NCBI GenBank assembly: GCA_022818135.1
Contig: JAFMSR010000002.1
Coordinates: 40,334,170 to 40,398,169, forward strand
Source of the DNA: Saxidomus purpurata
Lineage: Eukaryota > Mollusca > Bivalvia > Venerida > Veneridae
Direction: 5' to 3'
DNA: 64,000 nucleotides
Shown here piece after piece: positions 38,632 to 52,800 of this stretch. The first letter of the stretch is position 1. Each line of letters opens with the position of its first letter. A program made the position numbers and the translations under genes. The notes beneath the pieces were generated by a model, which saw nothing but the letters and a program-made list of their open reading frames with translations, searched no databases and was not told the DNA's origin.

Positions 38632-41066
38632 CAGGTTGGTTATAAAGCTATATTTAGTAATGTAACTAAATAAAGTAACCGTTACTAATTTCAGTTACGA
38701 AATTATGAACAGGTATTTGTGGTTTCATACTTTTTATTTGTTTTTGATTATTATTCTTTATATATTCAATTCTGGTTGATGTAAAGAGAAAATCTGCTGT
38801 TGCATTTATTGCAAATTAAGTGCAAACAAGGATCAAAAAATAATTTTCCTCAATTTGCAAAAAATGCAACGGTGAAGGTTTTTTTTTCAACAAGCATTGT
38901 GAAATGTGTTCACTGTTAGTCAAAACTGTCAATAGGAGGTTTTAGGAATCCCCAATATGACGTCATTCCTGGGCATGCGCATTGACTGGCCGTCAATTGA
39001 TCGGCCAAACTGAAAGCGAAATAGAGCATTTTACTGTACGACAGTTTATATTTTAGGCTATAACGTTATTAAATGAAACAAAAATCTAGTTTATATTCAG
39101 TGTCTGTGTTGCCATGTCTATGCCATTGATGCTTATGTATAGTTTTCATTATAAAGTCCGATATGAAAGTGTGAATTTTAACTGAATCGGCCAAAACAAA
39201 TGTAACTTGACAATGTCCGCTTTCCCAAGGCTATTGCTACTCCTGACGAAATTGTCCCTATTCTTGTCTTCTTTTTTTTTTTGAATTAGCGCCGATATTC
39301 ATTATTTTCACATATAGTGCTTAGTATATTTTGTTGCTGTACATAGATGGAAAACATTGCTACAGTAAAGTTCTCCGCATTAGATGATCCTCTAATCGTA
39401 CATAATACCTTGTTAGAATTTTTCAGACTCACAATTTTTGCCACAATTTTTTTTTTTGTATATATAAAAACATTATGTTAATTTGTAAACTATATACTAT
39501 GTTAAGAAAGGTAAAGGTTTTATTCGGGTATTTTCCCAATTATATGTCTCTAATTTCATTAAAAAATATTCATGCATGTGTCTGTGAAGCGTACATTTAT
39601 TTATGAATAGTGTCAAATTAAACTTTAGAAACCATGAAGACCCTATAGCTATATAATACATGACACTGTGCTATATATGTTTTCACAACGCCTGACGATG
39701 ACATAAGGCACACAAATGACACGTTGCCATAGAGATCCAGTAAGGTATATTGTCCCCTAGGGCATAAAGCACGAAATAACTTGGATTTAATTAATCCATG
39801 TAACATCCTGTTTATTGACTAATTGGTCACACGTTATAGATGACCACTTTGAATGAATTGCATAACGCGGCATATGGCACACATCGATCTTTGATTGAAT
39901 CTACATGATCAATTTATTCATCATAATATTTTATGACCAAGTTAAATGATACCCTTGATATAAGGAGGCAGATAAGACAGAATAATTTTAAATCTCAGAT
40001 AGCTGAGTTTCTTTTTTATTTTAGAAAGGCGACAACAAATGTAAAACTAAAACATGAAATTTTAAGTCGATATTTTGAAGTCTTTGTTTTCTTTAAGTTT
40101 GAGGTTTTCCACTAATCTGCATATACGTTGTTAATACAACAACATTTAAAATTTTGAAATAATGAGTAATCGCAGTGTGTGGGCATTTCAAGCAAACAGT
40201 TGCTCAGCTAAGATAATATACAATTAATTAGGCATGTTTTATAATGTGTTATTGAATATTTTAATACAACACTTTTTTTGAAGTGTCACTTTCACATGTG
40301 TCCGTCTGTGTGGATGTCATGGACGTTGATTACAGTATACCACGGCAGTATACACTTCTGTAGTGTATACTTCCGTGATTATATCAAAACATGGATATCT
40401 TTGTCTGTCATTTATTTTTGAGACATACATATGCATTATATAACCAAACAATCAAAATACACAAAGGTACCAGTATACATGGGAGTCTTGTTGGAGTCTT
40501 GGCGACTTCACCAGGGGAGAAATCCCACGATCGGCCGGGACTAGATCTATAAACATTTTTAAAAAAACACACAAAATAACTTAAAGTAGAATTGTGATCT
40601 TGTATAATACTAAGTGTGCTGATTTTTAAAAAAATACTACAGAGAGAAAATAGAAAGATAGAAAGAGAATAATCAGTGAAGGAAAGGTGGAAGACGGGTA
40701 ATCTCACAAAGCCTGATCAAAGTTAGGTCTTTGATTACAGCAACAACTAACAAATATATATTGTATAGGAAATTATGTATTCACTTCCACTTCAAAACTT
40801 AAAAGAAACTTAATAATATTTAGTTTATTTTGGCGATAAATAATGTCTATACTGTATCAATACACTCGGCACAATACAGTTGACGGCCACGCTATTTTTA
40901 GTAACGGAAAATCCCGGATGTGACGACACACTAAAACCTCCTATGTGTTTTTGCAATAATGTCCGCAATATATTTAACAATGTGAAATCAGGCTATTTTT
41001 CACAATTATGTTACTGTATTTGGTTACGTTTACCGTTACTAAAGATAGTATTATAACCAACCTGAT
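38632..41066. mobile_element. About 2.4-kb element with long inverted ends and 5-bp target duplication
   Basis: Left end CAGGTTGGTTATAAAGCTAT, then TTTAGTAA; the right end, read inverted, is CAGGTTGGTTATAATACTAT, then TTTAGTAACGG. A further inverted pair, ATAGGAGGTTTTAG, lies inside both ends (about 38933 and about 40945). The element is flanked on both sides by ATTAA, a 5-bp duplication. I see no transposase; open frames inside are short. I infer a non-autonomous DNA transposon of unassigned superfamily. Confidence 0.72.
40345..40375. repeat. Short palindrome
   Basis: AGTATACACT-TCTGT-AGTGTATACT forms a near-perfect hairpin, inside the 38632-41066 element. Confidence 0.7.
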
Positions 41067-42185
41067 TAACAGTAGCTAAACATGCTCAGTTCCCTTAACC
41101 TACCTGTTGAGTTTGTTATCAAGCCACTTTCATTCCTCAAGTTTTAAGATAGCCACAGCTGCAAGAGTATTGTATTCCTTCTTTGCCAGAACTATCCACC
41201 ACTTTTTAATCTTTTTTAACAATTACTGATTAGAACAATCTTGTTACTTTATTTTTACTATTCTTAAAAACCAGCATGCATCCTTCCCATAATACTAAAT
41301 GCAAGAGGTGTGAGGCAGTTTTAAGAGATGGATGGATTCCGATAGACAGACAGACACATAATTTTTTGTTATATTCCAGTCTGTAGCAATTTTCGTAATA
41401 CAAAACTTTTATTTATTTGTTTTTATTGGTCGATTGAAAATTTGTGCAGATACAGGAATCACCAACCAGCAAAAAACAAATGCTATTCAGGTACATTTTA
41501 AGGCAAAGTAGCCTTATAAAGCTCTTGTCTGGTACATGTATATATATTTGAAAAAGATGCACAGCCATTGTATCAAATGAAATATTGTATATTTTTCCTT
41601 CTTTAAATTCAAAGTCAAAAACAGAATTGGTGCGAAGCACATTATGGGTAGCTTCTTTCTCGGTATTGTTTTATCTCGGTTTGGTAGATGCCAATCCATT
41701 TGTGTAAAGGTCTGTGGTGTTATCATATGAATTACATTGTAATTTTTTTTTTAGCATTTATAATCATTTAAATGTCAACTACCTGGTCAACGGAATATGA
41801 CACTTGAGTGTTGTTGGGTGTCCATCATAACCATGGGGAATTGATTTGGTCAGTCATTGTTGGCAAGTAGTTGCTATTTATGGCCTTTTAAAGAGCTATT
41901 TTTCACTGGGATTTAATGCAAGCCATTTTAGAGTTTTTTGCCTTCTATGCCCAATTGTGATGTGAAATTACATGTGTATGATATTACACAATAGGATTAA
42001 GTTTAATTAATGATAATGATGCTTATACAATCACTGACAATTTAAAATTCAATTTACCTATCTGAAGTCACCTGCATCAGTTGTTAAAATGAAAATGTCG
42101 TTATAGATGTAACAGCGATGCATGAAGGTCAGTTTTATTATCTGGGTACCTTATGATATACAGTTTGTGTGAAAAATTCTGATTT
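41067..42185. other. Intergenic sequence, possibly MPPE1-like 5' region
   Basis: No gene or repeat recognised. The untranslated first exon and promoter of the downstream plus-strand gene may lie in 41-43.8 kb but I cannot place them. Confidence 0.4.
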
Positions 42186-42188
42186 TTA

Positions 42189-43150
42189 GCTCGACTTTTC
42201 TATGAAAAGGGGAGCTATCCTACTCGCCCCGGCGTCGGCGTCGCACCTTGGTTAAGTTTTTCGTACCACCCCACTTTATTTCAGAAGTATTAGAGGTATG
42301 GCTTTGAAACTTACCATACTTGTTTACCATCATAACCTCCATCTACAGACAAGAGTACATAACTCTGTCAAGGTTTTTGACAGAATTATGGCCCTTTTTT
42401 ACTTAAAAAGTGTATTGAGCTTGGTTAAGTTTTTGTACCACCTCACTTTATTTCAAAACCATTGGAGGTATTGCTTGAAACTAACCATACTTGTTAACCA
42501 TCACGACCTTCATCAACAGACAAGAGGATATAACTCTGTCAAGGTTTTGACAGAATTATGCCCCTTTTTGACTTAGAAAATACATTGAATATGGGTAAAA
42601 TCCACTTATTGCCTTAACCCTTTGAGATATTGCTTTGAAACTTTTAAGCTATTTCACATCATTACCCCCATCGTACGCAAGAGAAGGTAACTCTGTCAGG
42701 GTTTGTTTTAAAAATTAAGGCCTTTTATCGACTTAGAATCTTGGTTAAGTTTTTCGTACCAGTCCACTTTTTGACTGAACTGTTTGAGATATTAATTTGA
42801 AAGTTGGAATACTTGTTTACTATCATGATCCAAAAACATGGGCAGGAGAAGGTAATTCTGTCAAGGATTTTATTTGAATTATGGCCCTTTTTGACTTAGA
42901 ATTTCAGTTAAAATTTCATTCTTGTCCACTTGTTGACTTAACCATTTGAGATATTACTTTGGAAGTTGGAGTTCTTATGTGCCATCATGAGACCTTCGTA
43001 AGCAAGAGAAGATAACTCTGTGAAAATGTTTCTTGATTTGTACTTAGAAATTCCTAGTTAAAGTCTTGTGTGCCCTTAACTGTCAAAGTTTTGTTTTATA
43101 GGCAAGCACTAAAAAAGTCGAGCGCGCTGTCCTTCTGACAGCTCTTGTTA
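42189..43150. mobile_element. Non-autonomous element with hairpin ends and about 160-bp internal repeats (H1)
   Basis: Left GCTCGACTTTTC (42189-42200) starts a small hairpin CTTTTC-TAT-GAAAAG. Its inverted partner AAAAAGTCGAGC is at 43112-43123, followed by a hairpin GCTGTC-CTTCT-GACAGC (43126-43142) and TCTTGTTA. Between the ends, a block AACTCTGTCAAGG...GAATTATGGCCC recurs near 42361, 42532, 42688, 42853 and 43014. This layout recalls bivalve Pearl/Helentron-like non-autonomous elements; assignment is inferred. Confidence 0.82.
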
Positions 43151-43502
43151 TAATCAGTTTTGATTATTTTCATTAACCTTTAGGTTTTGAGGTAAAGCGA
43201 TATTTATAGTTCTTTGTTCTTTAGAGTGGAAAAGTTGGTTTAAAACAGTATTTTTAATTACTGATAAATCACATGTAGGACATACTTTTACAAAACAGCA
43301 TAAAGGATTAAGTAGAAAGCTCTTAAGATTTTTTAGAAACTGTCTCCTTAGTTGAAAAGTTGTGATTTGAACTAGATGAATTGAATTAATTTACATGTGA
43401 GTGAATTGGTCTTGGAAAGTAAACTACATAGGTGTGAAGGTGGGAAAGTTAAATAAATATTAGGTCTATGAAAGGGGTCACGCTGCAACACCAAATTAAT
43501 TA

Positions 43503-43690
43503 AAGGGGAGCGGCCAGGTGAAGAGGTTTAGGTGTCTGCCGCTCATCCCGGAGGTTGCGGGTTGAGCCCCACCAAGGTCACGACCATACCTCCTCATACG
43601 ACACCAGTACTGATTTTTCCAGGAAGTGGACTCCAGAGTGACTGATTAAGCTCAAAGCTTTCTTCACAATTGAGCTAAAATAAATTAGTT
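43503..43690 (+). mobile_element. tRNA-derived SINE
   Basis: tRNA-like head with GGGGAGCGGCCAGGTGAAGA and a B-box-like GCGGGTTGAGCCCC, then a body (CATACCTCCTCATACGA, AGTACTGATTTTTCCAGGAA, AGCTTTCTTCACAATTGAGC) and an A/T-rich tail. The body matches 32487-32660. It lies about 130 bp upstream of the first recognised exon of the MPPE1-like gene. Confidence 0.75.
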
Positions 43691-43821
43691 TAATATAAAA
43701 AAATTATTCTACATGGGAGTGGTTGCTTGCACAAGTTTGACTGTAATTATGATTTTGTGACAGTTTGGCATTCTTATTGGTTGAGGTTCTTTAAATGTAT
43801 ATTGATTTGTTTGTATTACAG

Positions 43822-46800
43822 ATGCATGTACATTGATTATAGTGGCTACAATGATGATTGAGAAGTTGTGATGAAGAACAATGATTACATTTGGCTGAAA
43901 GTCTTCCTCTCTGTGTGCTTTGTGGCTTTCTGCATCAATGAACACATGGTCTATTGGATACAGAGCTATAGATGGCCGGCACTCCCGGCTGTCACAAGGT
44001 AACATGAATGTTGTACATTTTAGCAGGTAGAAGCAAACAAACCAATATACCGTTATCCCATTACAGCTTTATAGTATGTGCATCATTGTCGAAATACAAT
44101 GTGATATATTTTCTTTGTTAAATCATGCTTTATTGTTGAATATTTTAATTGTAAAAGCATATGAAAGAACATGTGTATAGTAAAGATTATGTCAAGTAGT
44201 TAGGTAACCTATCCCTTGTTTTATCTGAGTTGTCTGAATTTGGCAACAGCTACTGACAGGAGGCATGCGTCTTTGATTTTTTTCAAGTTAGCAGTTTTAG
44301 AGGTTGAACTAATTTTTTGCATACTTCTTATCTCTTTCAATGGAAGCATGCAGATTATTTTGTACATGCTCAGATTAAATTCTTAAAAGGTCACTACAAC
44401 TGACCACTGTAATTCCTTTAAATCCATTGTTTATTTTATGTTTCATCAGAAACTTGGCCCTTTATTATAGGCTAAAATACCCATCTGAAATTCTAAAATG
44501 GAGTTGAACATCTTTCAGTTTCAACAGAATAATTCATTGCTTAAAGGGATCCACAGTACTTTCTGTTTGTATTTGTGCTTTTTGGGTCCGCCACCCTCAT
44601 TCGAGGTGTATAATCGGTACGACCCGAGGGTCCACAGTACAATTTTACTGACCGAATAAATAGTGAACAGTGTAGATCATGATCAGACTACACAGATGTA
44701 TAGACAGTGACTGATCATGATCTGCACTGTTCACCAATGCAGCATCATTTGCCATCAGCAGTGTAAGGATATAAATTGTGATTCATCGTAAACATATATT
44801 GTTTTGATGTAGGCAAGACGGCAAGTACCAGGTACTGCTGCTTGTAGCTGATCCTCAGATACAGGGGTACCAGGATGAACATTTCTTCCCAGTTGGGACA
44901 CTGGCCAGGTGGGATATTGACAGGTGAGTGACTACAGTTGCTATTACAAGTACTAGATGGAATATCGATAAGATTACATTTGCTTTCTATGACTTCTATA
45001 CAGAAGGGAAGTTTAACAGATGTATGATTAACACTGTTTGATTAAAGTGATCATAGAATCTTTCAAATCCTTTTGTCACTATGTTTTTACACCCCAATGA
45101 GATTATATTATATAGCAGAGTTCGGGAAAACTGAAAATTTGCCAATCTGGGCCAGTTTTCAACTTGTCAGACCGATTCCCGTGACAACATGTTAATAAAA
45201 CTTCGGTCCAAAGATTTTTCTTAAAATTTCAGGTGAGCTACAGCTCTCAGTTTTAGGTTAGCTATTTATATTTAAGATATGAGTGTTTGTAGGCTTTTAT
45301 ATGTCTCTTATAGAGGCTGGGGGATTGGTTTGTGCAGGGTTGTCTGTCTGTCCATCCGTCTGTCCGTTACAGGTATCTCCGAAAAATGGAGTTACAGTCA
45401 TGAAAGTCTGCAGGAATGTATATCACCATGTGAAGTTATGGGGTTTTTGATAAGGATTCATTCGGTATTGGCATAGTTATGGTCCTTGACTTAGTAAAAT
45501 TTGGCAAAAAAATAAGCGCCTCTCACCGTTTTTGGCAGAAAGCTTGCAACAAAAAAATTCCTTGTGGGCTGCTCGAAAAGAAGGCATCACCTACTTTCTC
45601 CTTCCTTTTATAAATCAAATTTGATAAGTCGTGAAATTAAAGGAATATTTATCATCATGTGAAGTTTTGCACCCCAGGGGTTTTATTTTTGTTTGTCCTT
45701 TCATCCTTCTGTCAGCCCTTCACAAATTTGATGTCATGTGTATCTGGAAAAGCTGCCATAATTTTTACTTTTTCAACTCCCTATAACATATAGTGCTAGT
45801 TTAGGGAGAGACATATGTTTATGTCTAAAAAGCTTCTAGTTCTAATTTAGGTTTGTGTATAATTAAATTGAACCATGCAAAATCTTACTTAAACACAAGT
45901 ACTCAGCCTTAACTTATACTGCAGGTACCTACGTAAGACTTTTTCATATGCTTATGAGTACAGTCAACCAGATGTGATAGCCTTCCTAGGTGACCTGTTT
46001 GATGAAGGCAGTAAAGCAACAAGGCTGGAGTACAGTGAAACGTTAGATCGTTTCAAATCTGTTTTCCATGAAACGACTCATACAAAGGTGTGTAGCATTT
46101 CAAAGTGTCACTTTACATGTTGTCATTGAAATTTAGTTAAGAAACAATTAATGAATTTTTAATTGCATAGCAAGCAAGCTTGTATGTAGAAATAGTAAGA
46201 TCACTGTGGAAACTGTAAAATGGATAAGTTTTGTGATGAGTTAAAATAATATTAAGAAAAAAACTTTGAAAAATGACTAAATATTTTACGTATTTTTTAA
46301 ACTTATTTTTTTTTATGTTATTTTTACAGGGTGAATACATTTTGAAATCTCAAGTCATGTCGTTTCATGAAATATTATCAACTGCTTAACATTTGAAATA
46401 AAATACAGTGGTGAATTACCAAATTTAGAGTTTTGTTATTGATAAACATGAGATAGGGGTCATTTTCACTGCCTTCGTGGGTATACTTCAAAAAGTGTGC
46501 ATTACTTACAAAATAAGGGTGGTGATCTAACTTTTTAGCTCGACTATTCGGAGAATATGGAGAGCTATTACAGTCACTTGTGCGTCGGCGTCGGCGTTGC
46601 TTCTTTGGTTAAAGTTTTGCCTGCTAAGTATATCAGCACATATCTCAGAACCACTTTGATATGACTTGAAACTTTGTTCATGTCTTTAGGGTGTCATACA
46701 ATCAAGGCAGATAACTCTTGAAAAATTTAGACAAATAGGCCCTTGTTTGACTTTGAATATTTGGTTAAAGTTTTGCCTGCTAAGACTATCATGCACATAT

Positions 46801-49800
46801 CTCAGAACCACTTATGAATGACTTGAAACTTGTTCATGTCTTTAGGGGTCATACAATCAAGGCAGATAACTCTTGAAAAAATTTAGTACAAATTATGGCC
46901 CTTGTTTGACTTTGAAAATTTGGTTAAAGTTTGCCTGCTAGGACTATCAGCACATATCTCAGTAACCACTTATAAATTGACTTGAAACTTTGTTCATGTC
47001 TTTAGGGTGTCATACAATCTAGGCAGATAACTCTTGAAAAGATTGAGTACAAATATGGCCCTTGTTTGACTTTTGAAAATTTGGTTAAAGTTTTGCCTGC
47101 TAAGTACTACCAGCACATATCCAGAACCACTTATAATAGACTTGAAACTTTGTTCATGTCTTTAGGGTGTCATACAATCAAGGCAGATAACTCTTGTATA
47201 AATTTAGTACAAATATGGCCCTTGTTTGACTTTGAATATTTGGTTAAAGTTTTGCCTGCTATGACTATCATGCACATATCTCAGAACCACTTATGATATT
47301 ACTGAAACTTCGTTAATGTCTTTAGGGTGTCACACAGTCAAGTCAGATAACTCTTGTATAAATTTAGTACAAATTATGGCCCTTGTTTGTATTTGAAAAT
47401 TTGGTTAAAAGTTTTGCCTGCTAGGTACTATCATGCACATATCCAGTAACCACTTATGAATTGACTTGAAACTTTTTAATGTCTTAAGAGGTGTCACACA
47501 GTCAAGACAGAAACTCTTGTTTAAATTTAGTGCAAATATGGCCCTTGTTTGACTTTGAAAATTTGGTTAAAGTTTGCATGCAAGGTACTATCATGCACAT
47601 ATCTCAGAACCATTTATGGTAGTTATATCAAACCTTGCAATAGTGTTCAGGTAAATTTGATCAAACAATTAATTTAGCAAAAAAAACTATAGTATAGATT
47701 TTGACTTTTTAGATTCAACTTTCCAGTTTATACTTAATAGTTAGCAGAATTTGTTTTGCTATTATACTGATAAAAGTTTTGTTTTATTAGCAAACACCCA
47801 CAATAGTCGAGCGTGCTGTCTTATGGACAGCTCTTGTTTATTTTATATTCTGACTTAGCAGGTATTACCCTAACAACAAACAAAATTTCATATAATTCTC
47901 ATTGCTTGAAAAGAATGATGAAACTGTAGCTATCGTCTTTAAGTGGTAAGCTCAGGTGATGTACAGGACGGTGGCCAACCTGTTGTCTTCAGCAAAATTA
48001 TTTGGCCACTCATGTCTTCAGCAGATTATATAAAAACAGTACAGGATAGTTAGTTTAAATGCTCAAGACGTTTAAAACTTTAAATGTTATGTCACATGTG
48101 TATTTACATCAGAAAATATTTGCATTGGAATTTAATAAAAAGTTTATGGGTACATAACAATGTACAAAATTTTATATGTACATATAAATGTGCTGATTAA
48201 AAAATGTGTTTGAGAATATGTATTGTTGGAACACAAATAGATAAAAACTAGTTTAAAGGTCCATTACTAAGACTAAATCATTTTTTTTTTCAAAATCTGG
48301 AATTGTAACAGGGAAATACAGTTTGAAACTGGCTTCTAAAACTTAACAATAGACATGGAGTATTTCCTTGTTTGAAATACTACTGCACAAGAAATAAGTG
48401 AATATTTTTGTATTTCCTTATATTGACCTGGCCATCTTTTTGTCTTACTTTCGCTTTATTGCATGTTGCAAACAGTCAGAGATATACGTTTCACATCATT
48501 TGAAGTAAATTTCTTTCAACTATAATTCAAAATATGCATGCTTATTCATGTACAACCTATTTACAGCCTCTTTCTGGGAGACTTTTGGAAAATTACAAAG
48601 ATATTTGATATAAACTGGAATTTAACCCACTTGCTTTTTTGAAAAGGCAAAATGTAATTTATGAATTCTTTTATTAAACTAAAATTTTTAACACAATAAT
48701 TATGGTCCCATTCGATGCAGCTTGTCATATTTTTCCTTCTGAGAAGACACCAGTTACTATTCAAGATTTAAAAAAAAAATTCAATTTGGTTTTAGTAATG
48801 GACCTTTAATAGTTTTCATTTATATGGAAATTTGAGTGGCAGACTCTATGTCATGCACTGATAAATAACTTGTTAAATAATTTAACTATTAATTAGTTTT
48901 GATTAGTTTTACTTTGACATATAAATGACATAAAACATACATTTACCCATCCCAAATACTTTGCAGTCGATTAAGTTCTCTTATTATGGTTATGTTACCG
49001 AACAATTTCTTCTGTCACAGACTTGTAACCTACTGCTCAATTTAACTCATATATACTGACGGTATATGTCTTATATATTGTTTATTTTGGGATGTTCCAA
49101 TTTTCAATTTTTTTGCAAGTTTTTAATTCGTAAGAAACTATTTTAAATATATGTTTGTTTGCTATTTTAGCGAGCTTGATGAATTTAAGAAGTGCTTTGT
49201 TGGTGAAAATTAGTGAAATTTAAACATTTAACTTTTTTGAAGAAAACAACTTTTACATTAAGTAATATTGAACAGTATAAATCATTATAGTTTTTAAATA
49301 AATGCCATTCTGACATAAAAATTAAAGTAAAACATTTATCTGTGATTAATTCTGTGTTCAGTAAATATTTGGTCAGTCAAAAAGTAGCTCAGAATTGAAA
49401 AAGAAAACAAAAAACAACTTCCCTTGATGTTTTACAGGAGTTATTAGCTGTTGACACGGTAATCCGTTTCCTGCTTTCTGTCAGACTAGCTACCAGCTGT
49501 CTTTGGTGCATCCACAATCTTGACACATTATGTTTACTGATATGCCCCCTCTCCCCCCTTCAAAGTTAAAGGTCACAGTGACCTTGCATTTGAAAACAGT
49601 TTCTGGTCAATAGCTTGACAATGTTTTGACACAAGGTATACAAACTTGCTAGGATTATAGTTTATGAAGAGTAAATGATTCTTACTGATTTTGGGGTCAC
49701 CAGGTCAAATGTCAAGGTAAAAAACTACTGTTTTTGCTTAACTGCTCGACAACCTTTTGACCTAGCATCTACAAACTTGTTTTGATTATTATCCTTCGCC

Positions 49801-52800
49801 AAAGTTGGTGAGATATTCTTTTGAAATTTTCCGTCTGCCTGTTACTCAGTCAGTTGCTTAATTTCATGGATTACTCACTGCATTAGGTGGTGTTTTTATT
49901 CAGCCTAAGGTTTAGGTTGTCTGGGGTGGTCATTTACTTTATTTTGCTTTAGAGCTAAGTGGTAACTGGGTGTCCCAAAAATTCAATGGAAAATATGTCT
50001 TAAGGATAGGAATGTAGGGGTGTCAAAGTGTCTGAGCAGACAAATGGGTTCATATGTGGCTGAACTGTCCATAACACACAATACATAACTGTAAATTATT
50101 CCCTTCATCCTGTAGGTTAATTGGCTCTTACCTGGCTAAAATTAATCACAAGAATACTAGAAATACATTGCCTGCCTGTAGAGATAATTGAAATTCTGTT
50201 GAAACAAGTGTTAAATCTTGTCATTTGTACTATATTAAAAGTAATCATGCTAATATTGAACAATACAGTTTGCAATGCAATTTTATTTTGTGATAGTTTA
50301 TGTTGCATTTGATTATGATATAGCAAACGTTATTGTGTAAACCAATTTTTTTTGCAGTACATGCTTATGTACAGGTAGCATGACCACTGTATTTGACATC
50401 AGAAACTGATTAGACATGCAGTAAACTCTGTATATAACAAACTCCTTTGGGACGGTTTAAATTTTAAAACTTTCTGGAGTAAGTTATATTGGTATAGCAT
50501 TTACATATTAATAAAGAAGGAATAAAATTGGGCCAAAAAATGTGTTCCTTATTTTCATACAGTTTCTTCAAAATATACATGTATACATGTATTAGTTCAT
50601 TTTCTCCTTCATCCCCCAAATTAGCCATTCCTTTTTCATTTTGATTTTGAAATTCAGTGCTAATTGACAATAAAGATCTCAGGAAGTAGTAGGACCAGCA
50701 GTGGTCCCTGAACTGACTTTCAGAAATGTTTGTACAGATTTGTTGTCTGTTTCTTTCAGACCATATACATTCCAGGGGACAATGATATTGGGGGTGAAGG
50801 CAGAGATTTCATGACAGAGAGGAAAGTTGAGAGATTTGAACGTCACTTTGGCAACATGTCGGACATAATCAAATTTGGATTTATTGATTATATTAAGGTA
50901 TGTCGAACACTTGATCAAGAATGTCTGTTAAACTCTTAACTTTATCAACAAATGTACACAAACACAAGACAACAAATGTGAAATCATAACCAAGACATTT
51001 GATCAAGGGATAGTTCAGACTTCAACAGACATGAGGGTAAAATTAATTACATTTCATAGCCATCAGAAAATACTAAGGATATATCTGAAATAAAAAGTTA
51101 AATGGTAAGCTATTAAATGATTCAGTATTGTATTTCTATGATTCTATTTAACAAATCTTATATTCTAGCTCCACGTGCTGACTCATGCTTTGTCGGAGGA
51201 TAAAGTGGCAGCAGCAGAGAGATTGAAGCACAGGCAGACATCACCATATACACTACTTCTCAATCATCAGACATTTATGGCGGGACCAAAACATTTTGTT
51301 TATCCAGTAAGAATTTCTAGCACACTATAAAGTGGTTTTTTAGACTAAGATTACTAATATATATTGGCAGAATAATAGTTTTTGTCATGAGCATGAGGTT
51401 CAGATCGAAATATCAGTCACCGAGGGTCACTGTTTTGGTGGGAACGAGGCTCTGCAGAGTTACCGAAAAACAGTTACCCAAGGTGACTGATATTTCCATC
51501 TGAACTAAATGCCTCAAGATTGAAACTTTTTCTTGCATACCATTGTGTACTTTTAAGTAGAGTAATTTTCTAAATGCAAACTTACCAAAATGATGCATTG
51601 TCATGTTAAAAAATGTTTCAGCTTTGTTTCAGTAAAGGAGTCACAATGAGAAAATAGGTCCAAGATTTCAAGAGGTTGTCTGGCATATAAGGGGTCACAC
51701 ATTTTTGGATTGAATCGCCAGAAATGCCGATATTGCAAGAAAGGAAGTGCAGCATAGTAATTAAACACAGGTATTCACCAGATTTGGGGGTGACAAACAA
51801 GAACTCCACTGAGCAATTGGTAATTCGTGAGCATCTTAAAATGAATGTATTTGTTTATTATGGTACACCATGGCAAGTTCCAATTCACTAGAAACACCTT
51901 AAACTGATTTAGACCTCCTGCTCCGTCCTTGCAGATTGGCAGGAAAGCATGCAGTAAACTGACAGTTGACCAAGCAGTCATCAGACACTATAATTTTTGA
52001 ACCTTAGACCTCCTGCTCCCAATGCCTAAACCAGTACGGGCTGTAACTTTTGAATCATGTGAAACTTTTGATTGCAGTGGTAATTGCTTGAGAAATGTAC
52101 AGAAATGAATACAGCAATCCAGAATCCATTCATTCATTTCAGTTTACAGCAGATTAGCCCTGAATCTGAAAATTGATAAATGTTGTAAAACTTCAATTTG
52201 AAATATCCATCTTTTTATGGTCCTTCATTCGAGTAAAACAACTATCGTAGAGAAAAAAGTTATATTTAAAAGTAATATTAGTTTAAACAGTATTTATTTC
52301 TAGAAAAATAGTACAAAATGTATGACATTTTACAAACAAACATTAAACAGTAATATACACATAAGTTATAAGGTTTTGTAAGCAGGCCCTTTAAAGGCTT
52401 ATGTGAATACGGCTCCTATGAAATAGTTCTGTTCAAAGGCTGAAGTAATTAATGCAGTATGTGTATCACAGCTGCCATCACAGCAAATAATGCTCCGTTT
52501 TTAAAAAAATGATTGTTGATAGTAGTGCTTGGTTCAGAAAGATTTTCAATTTCATTATCATTACAGATTACAAAAAGACTACATCCAAAATTAGTTTTAT
52601 CAGCTCACTGGCACAAGGTAAATTTCTACTATAGTTGTACCCTTGGAGACCTGTCAGAGGCAGCTAGAAGAATATAAGTCAGACTTTGCTCTTTTGTGTT
52701 TTTCTTATTAAACAGAATTTATCATTTGCTACTGGGTAGTTACTTTTTATGTCAGTTACTTTTTATGTCACTTTTTATGTCAGTTACTTTTTATGTCAGT

